Positions 1-8,800 of a DNA stretch of 64,000 nucleotides are shown here, piece after piece. This DNA comes from Elephas maximus indicus (taxonomy: Eukaryota > Chordata > Mammalia > Proboscidea > Elephantidae). The position numbers were made by a program, and so were the translations under genes. Location: contig NC_064826.1 in assembly GCF_024166365.1 (NCBI RefSeq), positions 63,257,001 to 63,321,000 on the forward strand, written 5' to 3'. Numbering within the stretch: the first letter of the stretch is position 1; every line of letters begins with the position of its first letter. A model generated the notes under the pieces. That model was not told the DNA's origin, searched no databases, and was given only the letters and a program-made list of their open reading frames with translations.

Positions 1-1589
1 TCTGCTGCTTCTCTGAAACAAATTGTGTTATTGTTTGAAAGGTTCTGAGGTGCTCTTCAATGATCTGAGCGAATCTACAGCCTAAAAGCCAATATTTACC
101 TTATGCCCACAATTAAAAACAGGTACAAAACAATTCATGCAGTGCCTTACCTAATAGAAGGAGGTATATTTTGCACTGAAAGACCCCAACTGTGCTGCTG
201 AAGGGTTCCATGAAAGCATCCTGTCCCATGTATACAGTGCCCTGTTCTTGATGGTAACTTGGTTCAGGGACCAGCAGCTGCTGGTTTATTTGCTAGGGAA
301 ATTAGCAGTGAGGTAACAGACCCTATCCTGCCTCTTGCTTCTGTGATTTGAATACAGAATGAATGTGTATACAAAGGACACAGGGAGAGGGAACACCTGT
401 TATGGATATGCTTTGCAAGAATACAGGCTTATGACTTTCACAACAGTTTTTTAGTGATCATCAGTAATTTTCAGTGTATTTTACAAATTATTCTTAGTTA
501 TTAATAATAGCATGAAGGAAAATATCCTTTTGGGTTACTTTATTGAAAAATAGTATGAATCATAATGAGTACATATTGTAAAATTCCATTAAAAACAAAG
601 CTGATTTCCTATTATGCCAAACTGTGCCACTGTTTTGAATTTTTATTTAATTTTTTCTATGAAAGTTGAAGTATTTTATGTATCTGCTAACCAGATCTAT
701 ATCTTCACGAAGTCACTCATAATATGGAAAAATTATACCCAAGAATCAAAACAGAGAACCACAATATCTTTTAAAATGTATTTTTTATGCAGTACTTCTG
801 GTTACAGTGGCTACTATGGTCTTATCAATCTAAGAATTCCTCTTATTTTTAAAAGTAAAGCACAGGTGTGTTTCCAAGTGACCCCAAAGCATGAACTGTG
901 TGTAATTATAACAAAACGCCTATGCCAACAGATAATATCTGAGGCCACATTTTCACAGCTGAGTCACAGGGGAAGTGAACCAATGACCGAGAGATCTTGC
1001 CTCTACTGTGGTGTGTGTGCTACATCTTTTCAGCCTGGCTTCTTCATTGCCATGGCAGTAGGTAGTCTGAACAGTTTACTAAGTTGTAAGTCAAACTTCA
1101 TTTGCAAGAAGGCTGTAGTCCAAGCCGTCTATATGAAATGGATCAAACTGTGTATCAAATTAAAGTAAAATTTCTAGCACAAATAATTTTTAATAGTAAA
1201 GGTGCACTGAAAAAGTTCAGTGATGAGAGGGGAAGGAAGAACATTCTTTAAGAGTAATTAAAAGTTAGAAAAGGAATGAAAGTAATTTTGGAATCCAAGT
1301 TTGGAAATAATTTTGGCATTAAAGATTCCAACTCATGTAGAAGGGCTTCTTATAGGCAAAGAAAGTGAGTGGCCGTTGGAAAACCCGAGTCATTTTCACA
1401 GGTCACTTTATGACTTCTTTGTGCTTCACAAAAATGGTAAGAGCTTCCCCCCTAGATTAAAAAAACGAAAACAAAAAACCATACCATAACTTTCTCTGTG
1501 CTATCTCTAAACCTTGTACTTAACAGCTATCGTAGCTGTTATTTCATTGCAATTTAATTAATTTCATCACGTTTATTTTCCCCTCTGAG
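1..1589. other. Upstream intergenic DNA, nothing assigned
   Basis: AT-rich sequence without recognisable coding exons, RNA genes or clear repeats. The open frame at 614-1168 has no recognisable domain or codon bias and looks accidental. Confidence 0.5.
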
Positions 1590-1665
1590 CTTCTTGAATA
1601 CAGAGAATGGTCTTATTCGTTTACCCATCCTTAGCACCTAGCACAGTGCTTAACTAGTATTTTTA
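1590..1665 (+). repeat. L2-like 3' end remnant
   Basis: The run CCTCTGAGCTTCTTGAATAC followed by a TTAGCACCTAGCACAGTGCT-like stretch resembles the sense 3' UTR of ancient mammalian L2 elements. Short and diverged. Confidence 0.45.
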
Positions 1666-1828
1666 AGCTGTTCCTCCAGAAACCCAAAACACTCTTCGGC
1701 CCATGTTTTTTGATTCTCAGTTGATGCTTAAGAACTGCAAATAAATCTTAATACTGGGCTTCGGAAAACACAATTTGGAAAATAAATATGGAAGTTTTAC
1801 AGATATCACCTAGGTTTTCCTCGGCATC

Positions 1829-1896
1829 ACCACACACACGCACACACACACGCACACGCACACACACGCAAACACACATGCACACACACGCACACC
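1829..1896. repeat. (CA)n microsatellite, interrupted by CG and AA units
   Basis: About 68 bp of CA repeats with scattered CGCA and CAAA interruptions, indicating an old, impure array. Confidence 0.95.
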
Positions 1897-2204
1897 TTTT
1901 TATTCAGAGATTAATATCTCCACTTGCCTTTATTAGATAAAGTTTTTCCAGAGTTTTTCAAACCCACTGCTGGTCCATGATGAAGTTTGTTAGGTCCTTG
2001 GCAGACTGAGAGTAATAAAGACAATGCAGTTAAGTTTTTCCTAATGTTAAATTTACTCAATTTAAAAAATTGTTCACTCTGAAGTTCTTTTTCCATTTTT
2101 TCGTATTTAAAATATTTTTGATTTTATGACATAAAGTGACAGTAGATGTTCCTTACATAAATTAAATGCCAAAATGAATCATAATTATGATCTTTTCATG
2201 TCAC

Positions 2205-2370
2205 GGCACACTTAAAAAATGACCCTGGCCGTATAGCACAACTTGCGAAAACGCTACGAGGCATACGCACGACAAATCGCCCTCTAGTGGCAAATGGTGG
2301 GCATAAAGTCTTACCTGCCGGAAAACCGTCTGAATTCAGGAGCTTTACACCGGAGGGTATACACGTAACG
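2205..2370. promoter_or_regulatory. CpG-dense patch with a CTCF-like motif
   Basis: About 165 bp with roughly a dozen or more CpGs amid CpG-poor, AT-rich DNA, 3.4 kb upstream of the VPS50 ATG. It contains CGCCCTCTAGTGGC (about 2278-2291), whose complement fits the CTCF core. No gene or repeat family was recognised here. Confidence 0.4.
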
Positions 2371-2536
2371 TTCAAATATAACTTCATTTGTTGTCAGTCT
2401 TTATATGACTGTAAAAAAACGATTTAAGTGTTTTATTATTCTAAGATATGTTCCACCACCAATAGCTCACATCACAGCAGTAACCCACTGGGAAGCTCTG
2501 CTCCACCACACTGTCAATTAAGGAAAAAAAAAAAAA

Positions 2537-2579
2537 GCCTATATGAGTAGGAATCGACTCCACGGCAACGGGTTTTTAA
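2537..2579 (+). mobile_element. AfroSINE 3'-end fragment
   Basis: Only the terminal GAATCGACTCCACGGCAACG-type segment remains, preceded by an A-run. Confidence 0.7.
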
Positions 2580-2697
2580 TAAAGCCTTTACTATTTATTG
2601 ATCTTGGTTACGTTTGCATTTTAAATGAGGAAGATGATTAACCCAAAGCAATCTATGTTCACGATGATTAAATTTCAAACAATCCAAGGAGCCACTC

Positions 2698-2701
<4 letters not shown>

Positions 2702-2738
<37 letters not shown>

Positions 2739-2821
2739 TGGGTGGTGTGTGTGTGTCTCTGTGTGTGTGTGTGTGCATGCACCCTCAAGGGTGTGTGTGC
2801 ACATGCATGTGTGTGGGGGGG
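2702..2821. repeat. (TG)n microsatellite with internal variants
   Basis: About 120 bp of TG repeat broken by GGTGGTG, TCTCTG and a CATGCACCCTCAAGG insert, ending in a G-run. Open frames across it on both strands are artefacts of the repeat. Confidence 0.95.
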
Positions 2822-2907
2822 GCAGAGATTTTCTGTTACTTCTCGAGTCACATTCATAACTTAATGTCAAGTTTATTTAAAGTAGTTTGTTTAAGTAAGG
2901 CTGGTCT

Positions 2908-3106
2908 AAAGGCGACCCAATAGCATAGTGGTTGAGAGCTTGGCTGCTAACCAGACGGTCGGCAGTTGGAATCCATCAGCTGTTCCACGGGACAAGATGT
3001 AACAGTCTGCTTGCCTAAAGACTAGAGTCTTGGAAACACTATGGGGCAGTTCTGTTCTGTCCTGTAGGGTCACTATGAGTTGGAATCAACTCGATGGTAA
3101 GGGATT
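2908..3106 (+). mobile_element. AfroSINE, long form, full length
   Basis: tRNA-like head, the long-form middle, then the usual CTATGAGTTGGAATCAACTC 3' segment. Flanked by a 12-bp duplication, TAAGGCTGGTCT (2896-2907) and TAAGGCTGATCT (3107-3118). Confidence 0.9.
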
Positions 3107-3938
3107 TAAGGCTGATCTTACTTCATAAAGGAAACAGTCTGCCAAATGAATTTCAAATGTCCACATTCTTTACTTACATTAGCATCTAAGTGTTTTACAA
3201 CGGTTGGAGCAATTGGAGAGGAGAGGTGGTGAGGTATAGAGGGCAAGGTAGAACAGTGAGGACTAAGAAGAACTGGGGGAAGAAAGTGCAGCCTTATTGT
3301 TGCAATCAGATAGATCACAAGGAAGATTACAGTTTATAGGGAAGAACTGGCTGCTAGAGAAAGTCATCACATATGCCTACCCCTGTGGTAGTGTCTGTTT
3401 GCATATAGTTTAGTCTAGAATACTGCCTTCCAGAAGCCTAGTCTAGCTGATAGGACTGCTCAAGTACTGTGAAGCAATGACTTCTTTCCTGGGCCTCACG
3501 CAGGTCATCACCCCTTTACTGGCAGCAAGTGTCCTGTTTACTGTTATTGCCCGATCAGGAAGTGTAGTCACATCATCCTGGAGGGGCTGAATTTCTCCAC
3601 TTCTTTGGCATTTATAAGATTAGAAATTTATTATCCTGATGAAACCAGGATCTTAGCTTTTATTTAAGCTTCCAGAGGCTCCTCCTGTTTGAGCCATGAG
3701 AAATATGCCCTTACCTTACTCTGCTGCTAATGTTACTGCCCCGAAAAACTTAAACTCTCAGCCCTGATGTTCCCTTCTGCAAAAACAGGGCTGGCACTCC
3801 TTTACCAAGAGACTATCATCCTGAGAGCTTTCCTTAAGACTTTTTTCCAGTCAAAGTTTCTACTAGATTTCTCTGGCCTACCACTAACAGACCTCAGAAA
3901 AATGCCTAAGTCCTAAATAAAATAAATCATATATATAT

Positions 3939-4099
3939 GGAAACCCTGGTGGCATAGTGGTTAAGTGCTACGGCTGCTAACCAAAGGGTCAGCAGTTCGA
4001 ATCCGCCAGGCGCTCCTTGGAAACTCTATGGGGCAGTTCTACTCTGTCCTATAGGGTTGCTATGAGTCAGAATCGACTCGAGGCACTGGGTTTGGTTTT
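3939..4099 (+). mobile_element. AfroSINE, short form, full length
   Basis: Starts GGAAACCCTGGTGGCATAGT and keeps a good B-box-like GGTCAGCAGTTCGAATCC. Followed by a TATG/TA-rich microsatellite. Confidence 0.92.
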
Positions 4100-4151
4100 A
4101 TACATATATATACATGTATGTATGTATGTATATAATTATATATGTATGTAT
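4100..4151. repeat. TA/TATG simple repeat between two SINEs
   Basis: Alternating TATA and GTAT units, probably grown from the tail and target of the flanking insertions. Confidence 0.85.
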
Positions 4152-4316
4152 GGAGTCCTGGTGGCTCAGTGGTTAAGAGCTGAGCTGCTAACCAAAAGGT
4201 CTGCAGTTGGAATCCACTGGCCACTCCTTGGAAACCCTATGGAGCAGTTCTACTCTGTCCTGTAGGGTCACTATGAGTTGGAATTGACTCCACCGCAATG
4301 GGTTCCATTTTGTTTT
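4152..4316 (+). mobile_element. AfroSINE, short form
   Basis: Begins GGAGTCCTGGTGGCTCAGTG; same orientation as its upstream neighbour, separated only by the simple repeat. Confidence 0.92.
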
Positions 4317-4324
4317 ATATATAT

Positions 4325-4535
4325 CAGTCCCTGGAGAAGGACATCATGCTTGGTAGAGGGTCAGTGAAAAAGAGAAAGACCCTCAACGAGATGGATTGAC
4401 ACAGTGGCTGCAACGAGGGGGCTCAAGCAATAGCAACAATTGTGAGGATGAAGCAGGACCTGACTGTTTTATTCTGTTGTGCATAGGGTTGCTATGAGTT
4501 GGAACCGACTCGATGACACCTAACAACAACAATAA
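4325..4535 (+). mobile_element. RTE-type LINE, 3' end fragment
   Basis: Matches the 3' end of the longer RTE copy at 21.34-24.54 kb, including the terminal GGAACCGACTCGATGACACC and the ACAACAACAA tail. 5'-truncated. Confidence 0.85.
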
Positions 4536-4580
4536 CATATATAAAAGCGGAAATGACATAATACCCTTTGCCTTTAAAAA

Positions 4581-4784
4581 GAGCTCCTGGGTTGTGCAAA
4601 TGGTTAAGCAATCGGGTACTAGCCAAAAAGTTGTCGGTTGGAACCCAACCAGAGGGACCTTGGGAAACAGGCCTGCCATCTGCTTCTGAAATGCCACAGC
4701 CTTGAAAATCCTATGGAATAATTCTACTCCGCACACATGGAGTCACCATGTGTTGGAATAGCCTTTACAGCAACTAAGAACAAC
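4581..4784 (+). mobile_element. AfroSINE, subfamily with CAACTAAGAACAAC tail
   Basis: Head GAGCTCCTGGGTTGTGCAAA, middle CCACAGCCTTGAAAATCC, end TTGGAATAGC and an RTE-like AACTAAGAACAAC tail. This is a different subfamily from the short form nearby. Confidence 0.88.
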
Positions 4785-4852
4785 CGACAGCTACCTTTCA
4801 AAAGTGTTCTTTAGGGCTCTAGGTTTTTGTTTGTTTTTTTGGTGTGTGTGTA

Positions 4853-4896
4853 TTTGAGTTGGAAACAACTCCACCGCATTTTTTTTTTTTTTTTTG
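4853..4896 (+). mobile_element. AfroSINE 3'-end fragment
   Basis: TTTGAGTTGGAAACAACTCC followed by a long T-run; only the last part of the element remains. Confidence 0.6.
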
Positions 4897-5208
4897 GACG
4901 GGAGGAGGGTTATTATTGTTAGCTCTGGGGCTTCTTGTTTTCTGGTATTCTCACAATTGGAACGTTCTTTAGCAAATTGAGTCCCAAACGGTTCCTTTAT
5001 TACTTCCTTTAATTTCACTGAATTGCTAAAAGTTGAAAAGAGAAATTTAAAGTGACATATCTATTTATTATTATTGTTGTCACGATTTTAGGCTTGACTT
5101 GCCTTAGATCACACATGAGTGGAGGTCAAATTTCTTTGATTTTATAGTTTTTTTTTTTTTTTTTTGCAGAAAATGCCAAGACCAAGTTCTAACGCTGGTT
5201 GGCCGCTG

Positions 5209-5213
5209 ATTGG
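5209..5213 (-). promoter_or_regulatory. Inverted CCAAT box (NF-Y-like)
   Basis: The + strand reads TGATTGGGC, the reverse of a CCAAT box with NF-Y-like flanks. It lies about 590 bp upstream of the ATG, far for a core element, so its function is uncertain. Confidence 0.4.
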
Positions 5214-5575
5214 GCAACCCTAGACCAGTCCCTTCCTCAGACTAGCCCAGCGCCACCTAAGGAGCCGCGAGTTCTCAGATCACCTCTAGGAGTGTGTATT
5301 CCCTTTAGCTGTCACTCATGTCTCACGTTCTCCCGCAGCCCCCCTCTAGACCAGTTGGGGTTTCCTTCATCACACTCCTTGGGTGCGTCATGTCAGTCGG
5401 CTTTATTTGTCTCTTAAGCGTTGTTCCTGTCCCTCGATGTCTGATGGCTTTTGAGTTAAGTTTCCACTTCACCCAAGCGGAGGTACCGAAGCAAACACCT
5501 CTGGGAAGACCGGCAATCGCCTTAGTCACTCAGAACGAGATTCACAGATTTAACTGAACCGCCCGCTGTCTTGCT

Positions 5576-5591
5576 TGCTGGGAAATGTAGT
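5576..5591 (-). promoter_or_regulatory. ZNF143/STAF-type motif, reverse orientation
   Basis: The minus strand reads ACTACATTTCCCAGCA, close to the known ZNF143/THAP11 consensus ACTACAATTCCCAGCATGC. It faces a second copy about 50 bp downstream. Confidence 0.7.
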
Positions 5592-5641
5592 ACCTGGCCT
5601 GCCCTCTTTCTTCCATTGCAGGTGCAAGCTGTCTCCGGAAA

Positions 5642-5661
5642 ACTACAATTCCCGGCATGCC
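5642..5661 (+). promoter_or_regulatory. ZNF143/STAF-type motif, forward orientation
   Basis: Reads ACTACAATTCCCGGCATGCC, nearly perfect against the long SBS1 form of the ZNF143 motif. Such sites usually lie just upstream of TATA-less housekeeping start sites, which fits a position about 140 bp before the ATG. Confidence 0.8.
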
Positions 5662-5693
5662 CCAAAGAGGAAAGGATTACCAGGGTCGGCGGC

Positions 5694-5701
5694 TCACGTG
5701 A
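5694..5701 (+). promoter_or_regulatory. TCACGTGA E-box (MITF/TFE/USF type)
   Basis: The palindromic octamer TCACGTGA is the form preferred by MiT/TFE factors and also bound by USF. It resembles the core of the lysosomal CLEAR element, though the outer flanks (GC and TC) are not the full CLEAR consensus. It lies about 33 bp after the second ZNF143 motif. Confidence 0.5.
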
Positions 5702-5710
5702 TCATTCAGT

Positions 5711-5764
5711 ATGGCTTCCCTGTGTGGGGGTCCCGTTGTCGGGTGGTTCAGCATAATTTGTTAG
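5711..5764 (+). promoter_or_regulatory. Upstream ORF of 17 codons before the VPS50 start
   Basis: An ATG at 5711 with A at -3 and G at +4 (strong initiation context) opens a 17-residue frame beginning MASLCGG and ending at TAG 5762-5764, 35 nt before the main ATG and in a different frame. If transcription starts upstream of 5711, most scanning ribosomes would meet it first, so it could lower VPS50 translation. A further ATG at 5657 lies inside the ZNF143 motif and may not be transcribed. Confidence 0.5.
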
Positions 5765-5799
5765 TTTTTTGCGGCCCCTTACCTTCTCACGATTTCGAC

Positions 5800-5832
5800 A
5801 TGCAAAAAATAAAATCTCTCATGACCCGACAG
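5800..5832 (+). CDS. VPS50: VPS50 coding exon 1 (codons 1-11)
   Basis: Encodes [11 protein letters not shown] and ends in a consensus donor, CAG|GTAAGT. The ATG context has a purine (G) at -3 but C at +4, so it is only moderately strong. The exon ends on a codon boundary (phase 0). The 5' UTR lies upstream in the promoter region; its exact start cannot be read. Confidence 0.95.
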
Positions 5833-8800
5833 GTAAGTCGCGGCGGCTGGAGCAAAGGCCTCCTTCACCTCCGCTGGGAGAGAAGGAGCCGAGATGTTTT
5901 GTCCCCGGGCCGCTGTGGGCGGAGAGTTAAGTTATATATAGGTGATGGCAAGTGTCAGGCCTGGGGGAACTGGGCACGTCCTGGAAAACTCGCCTTGGCT
6001 GCCTGGATCCGAGACCTACTTGAGCAGGTGGTGACCTCCCAGAGACGTCCTTTAGACCAGGCCAATGAAGAAATCAGAGGCTATATTTGTCTCTTTCCTC
6101 CGCCTTTTATTGTCTTTCCAGTGACAGCCCTGTAGGAACCCCCTCATTCATGACTATCATTTGTGAGCCAGGGTAGGAAGCTTGGGTTTTTGCATAGAGA
6201 TGACCTGGAAAGAGTGAAAAAAAGTGAATGATTTTAAGACAGGATTGTTAGCTTTGTGACTGGGCAAATTCCCAAACCTTGTAGTTTGCTGATGTGACTG
6301 CAAGAATAATAATTATCTTTTTCATACTATCTCACAATTCTGTGGTGTTCGTCTGTAAACTAATGTACATGAAAGTCCTTTGTGAAATTTTACTTTTTTA
6401 TTATTTTCATGACAAAATAATGTCTTTTTATTTTTTGCCAAAATGATAATTCATGATCAAAACTTTTGGCTACTCCCCTCACCACCCCCAGCCTCATAAA
6501 TGTTAGGAACATCTTAATAATGCCTCAGTTTGCTACATGCAAGAAGTGGCAGAAATTTTCCCAGCTGTACTTATTGATCATAATAAGGTCTTAAATACTT
6601 TTTGCTTATTTTGACTCTAATATTTCACTAGAATTGGCTATTGTTTATTATATTAATATAAGAGGAACAAAATTTAGATCCGAGTTTTGGATCAGCGTAG
6701 TTTTTAGAACCCTGGACAATGTGGATGGTAATCTTTTAGTGAAGTTTCATTTCTGAGTATTTTTGTTGATTAAATAAAGAATATACACTGCAAATTGAAC
6801 TTTTATTTGAAAATTCATAATTTGAGAAAGATCTGAATAGATTATAAATTGTAAATTTTTGGTAGACGGTGCATAAATAGTTCTTATGTGGTTGGTTTAC
6901 TCTTGTCAAATTATATGGTTAATATCATGAAATTAGAATTTAAAAAGTTCTGTAGATAATAAAAAGATTTAGGTAAGTGGGTAGTAACACGGGAATACCT
7001 TTGCTGAGTATTGTTATTATGGTTCATACCACTTCTTACTTGAGGCTCATATTGGATGTGAGTTTAGATCTAACTCCATGATGTAACAGCTGTGTGACCT
7101 TGGGCAAGTCACCCAACTTTTTTGAGTTCAGTTTCCATATCTGTAAAATGGGAACAGTAACATGTACCTTATAGGGAGCTAGGTGATGATGATGTTTATA
7201 TGACACAGTGAAATTAAAGAAATAAATAAAGGAGTTAACATAGTTCCTGGGCCTTATCTAGGAAGTATTTGATCATTGAGATCCTCTCCATGGCTACATT
7301 AATGGTGGGAGAGTGGAAAAACTGAAAGCTGACTATTACAGGCATTTAAGTGATAGATGATTTCAGGCTTAGTGGTGTTTCTTTTTTGTAAAACAATACC
7401 AGTACTTCTAAATTGCCTTTGGAACACTAAATTTGGACATTTGTGCATCGGCTACCTTTTGTGCTCGCATATGTGGTTGCTGGCCATGCAGTGCAATGTA
7501 ATCAACATTGTCATTGTTGTACAGCATCTTAGGTTGGTGTCTTAGTTATCTAGGGCTGCTATAACAGAAATACCACAAGTAGATGGCTTTAACAAAGAGA
7601 AATTTATTCTCTCACAGTCTAGGAGGTTGGAAGTCCGAATTCAGGGTGCCAGCTCCAGGGGAAGGCTTTCTCTCTCTGTTGGCTCTGGGAGAAGGTCCTT
7701 GTCATCAGTCTTCCCCTTGTCTAGGAGCTCAGTGCAGGGACCCCAGGTCCAAAGGGCGGGCTTCCCTCCTGATTCTTCATTCTTGGTGGCTGCTCCATTC
7801 TCTCTTTTATATCTCAAAGGAGATTGACTCAAGATAGAGTTTAATTCTGTAGATTGAGTCCTGCCTCATTACCATCAAAAAACCCATTGCCTTCTAGTAG
7901 ATTCCTCACCCTGTAGGACAAGGCAGAACTGTCCTATTGGGTTTCCTAGGAGAAGCTGGTAGATTCGAACTGTCTACCTTTTTAGCAGATGGAGCTTTTA
8001 ACCACTATGCCACCAGGCCTCCATTAACATCATAGAGGTTGGGATTTACACCACACAGAATAATCACATCAGATCACAAAATGATGGACAGTCACAAGTT
8101 ACTGGGAATCATGGCCTAGCCAAGTTGATATACTTCTTTGGGGAACACAGTTCAATCCGTAACAATTGGTTTATTGTTTCTTGATTTTATTTTGCAAAAA
8201 TGAGTGGAAGAATAGAATATAAAAATCCAGATACCAGTGATAATAAATTCATGTATCTTAAATGTACTGAAAATGATAACTCTTAAGTCTCAATCAATTG
8301 CTTATTAGACTTAAGCAGGTCAAATATATATTCGGTTAGAATGGAAAACAAAAACAAAAAACAACTAAATATGTATGAAATGCTGGAACTATACTGTGTA
8401 AAAAATTAGATAAAATTAGGAGTTTCACACAATTTAAAAAACTCATTCAATGAGCTCAAGCATAGCAATGATTGTGAGGATGGCGCAGGACTGGGCAGTG
8501 TTTCATTCTGTGGTACACTGGGTTGCTATGAGTCAGAACCGGCTCAATGGCACCTAACAACAACAGTGTGAAGTTTATAAATATCATGGCTTGACTTCCA
8601 CACATTTGATCATTATTAACGCACAGTTTCAAGAATCTGTGAGGTATGAAAGTGGGCTCTGCATAGGGATTTTAATTAGTACTTTTCATTATTGGATTAT
8701 TAATTAGTACTGTTTATTATTGGATTAGAAATAAGCATACACAGATGTTTTTGTGATGCTACAGACTACGTTAATAATATATTGATGAAGTAATGTGGAG

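Larger units (their letters stand above)
5190..5799 (+). promoter_or_regulatory. VPS50: VPS50 promoter and 5' UTR region
   Basis: A locally GC- and CpG-richer stretch in AT-rich surroundings, ending at the exon 1 ATG and continuing into early intron 1 (to about 5925). No TATA box is evident near the ATG. It contains an inverted CCAAT box (5209-5213), two ZNF143-type motifs and an E-box, all within 600 bp of the start codon. The transcription start cannot be fixed by eye; the motif layout suggests about 5650-5720. Confidence 0.75.

Noticed and set aside
614..1168. 184-codon open frame upstream of VPS50
   Set aside because: No domain, no codon bias, no promoter or splice context, and low-complexity T-rich sequence; expected by chance in AT-rich DNA.
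2595..2923. His/Thr-rich and Val/Cys-rich open frames
   Set aside because: Translations of the TG/CA microsatellite in several frames.
3939..4099. Functional tRNA genes in the SINE heads
   Set aside because: The heads keep A/B-box-like sequence but lack a proper cloverleaf and continue into the SINE body and tail.
1..5190. Exons of HEPACAM2, the human upstream neighbour of VPS50
   Set aside because: No immunoglobulin-like exon or signal peptide was recognised on the minus strand; the neighbour presumably starts left of the window.
5575..6135. Long open frame through exon 1 that could extend VPS50 at its N-terminus
   Set aside because: The frame upstream of 5800 has no ATG (its left end reads TTG) and overlaps the ZNF143 and E-box motifs, which probably lie upstream of or at the transcription start. 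Beyond 5832 it reads into the intron past a consensus donor.
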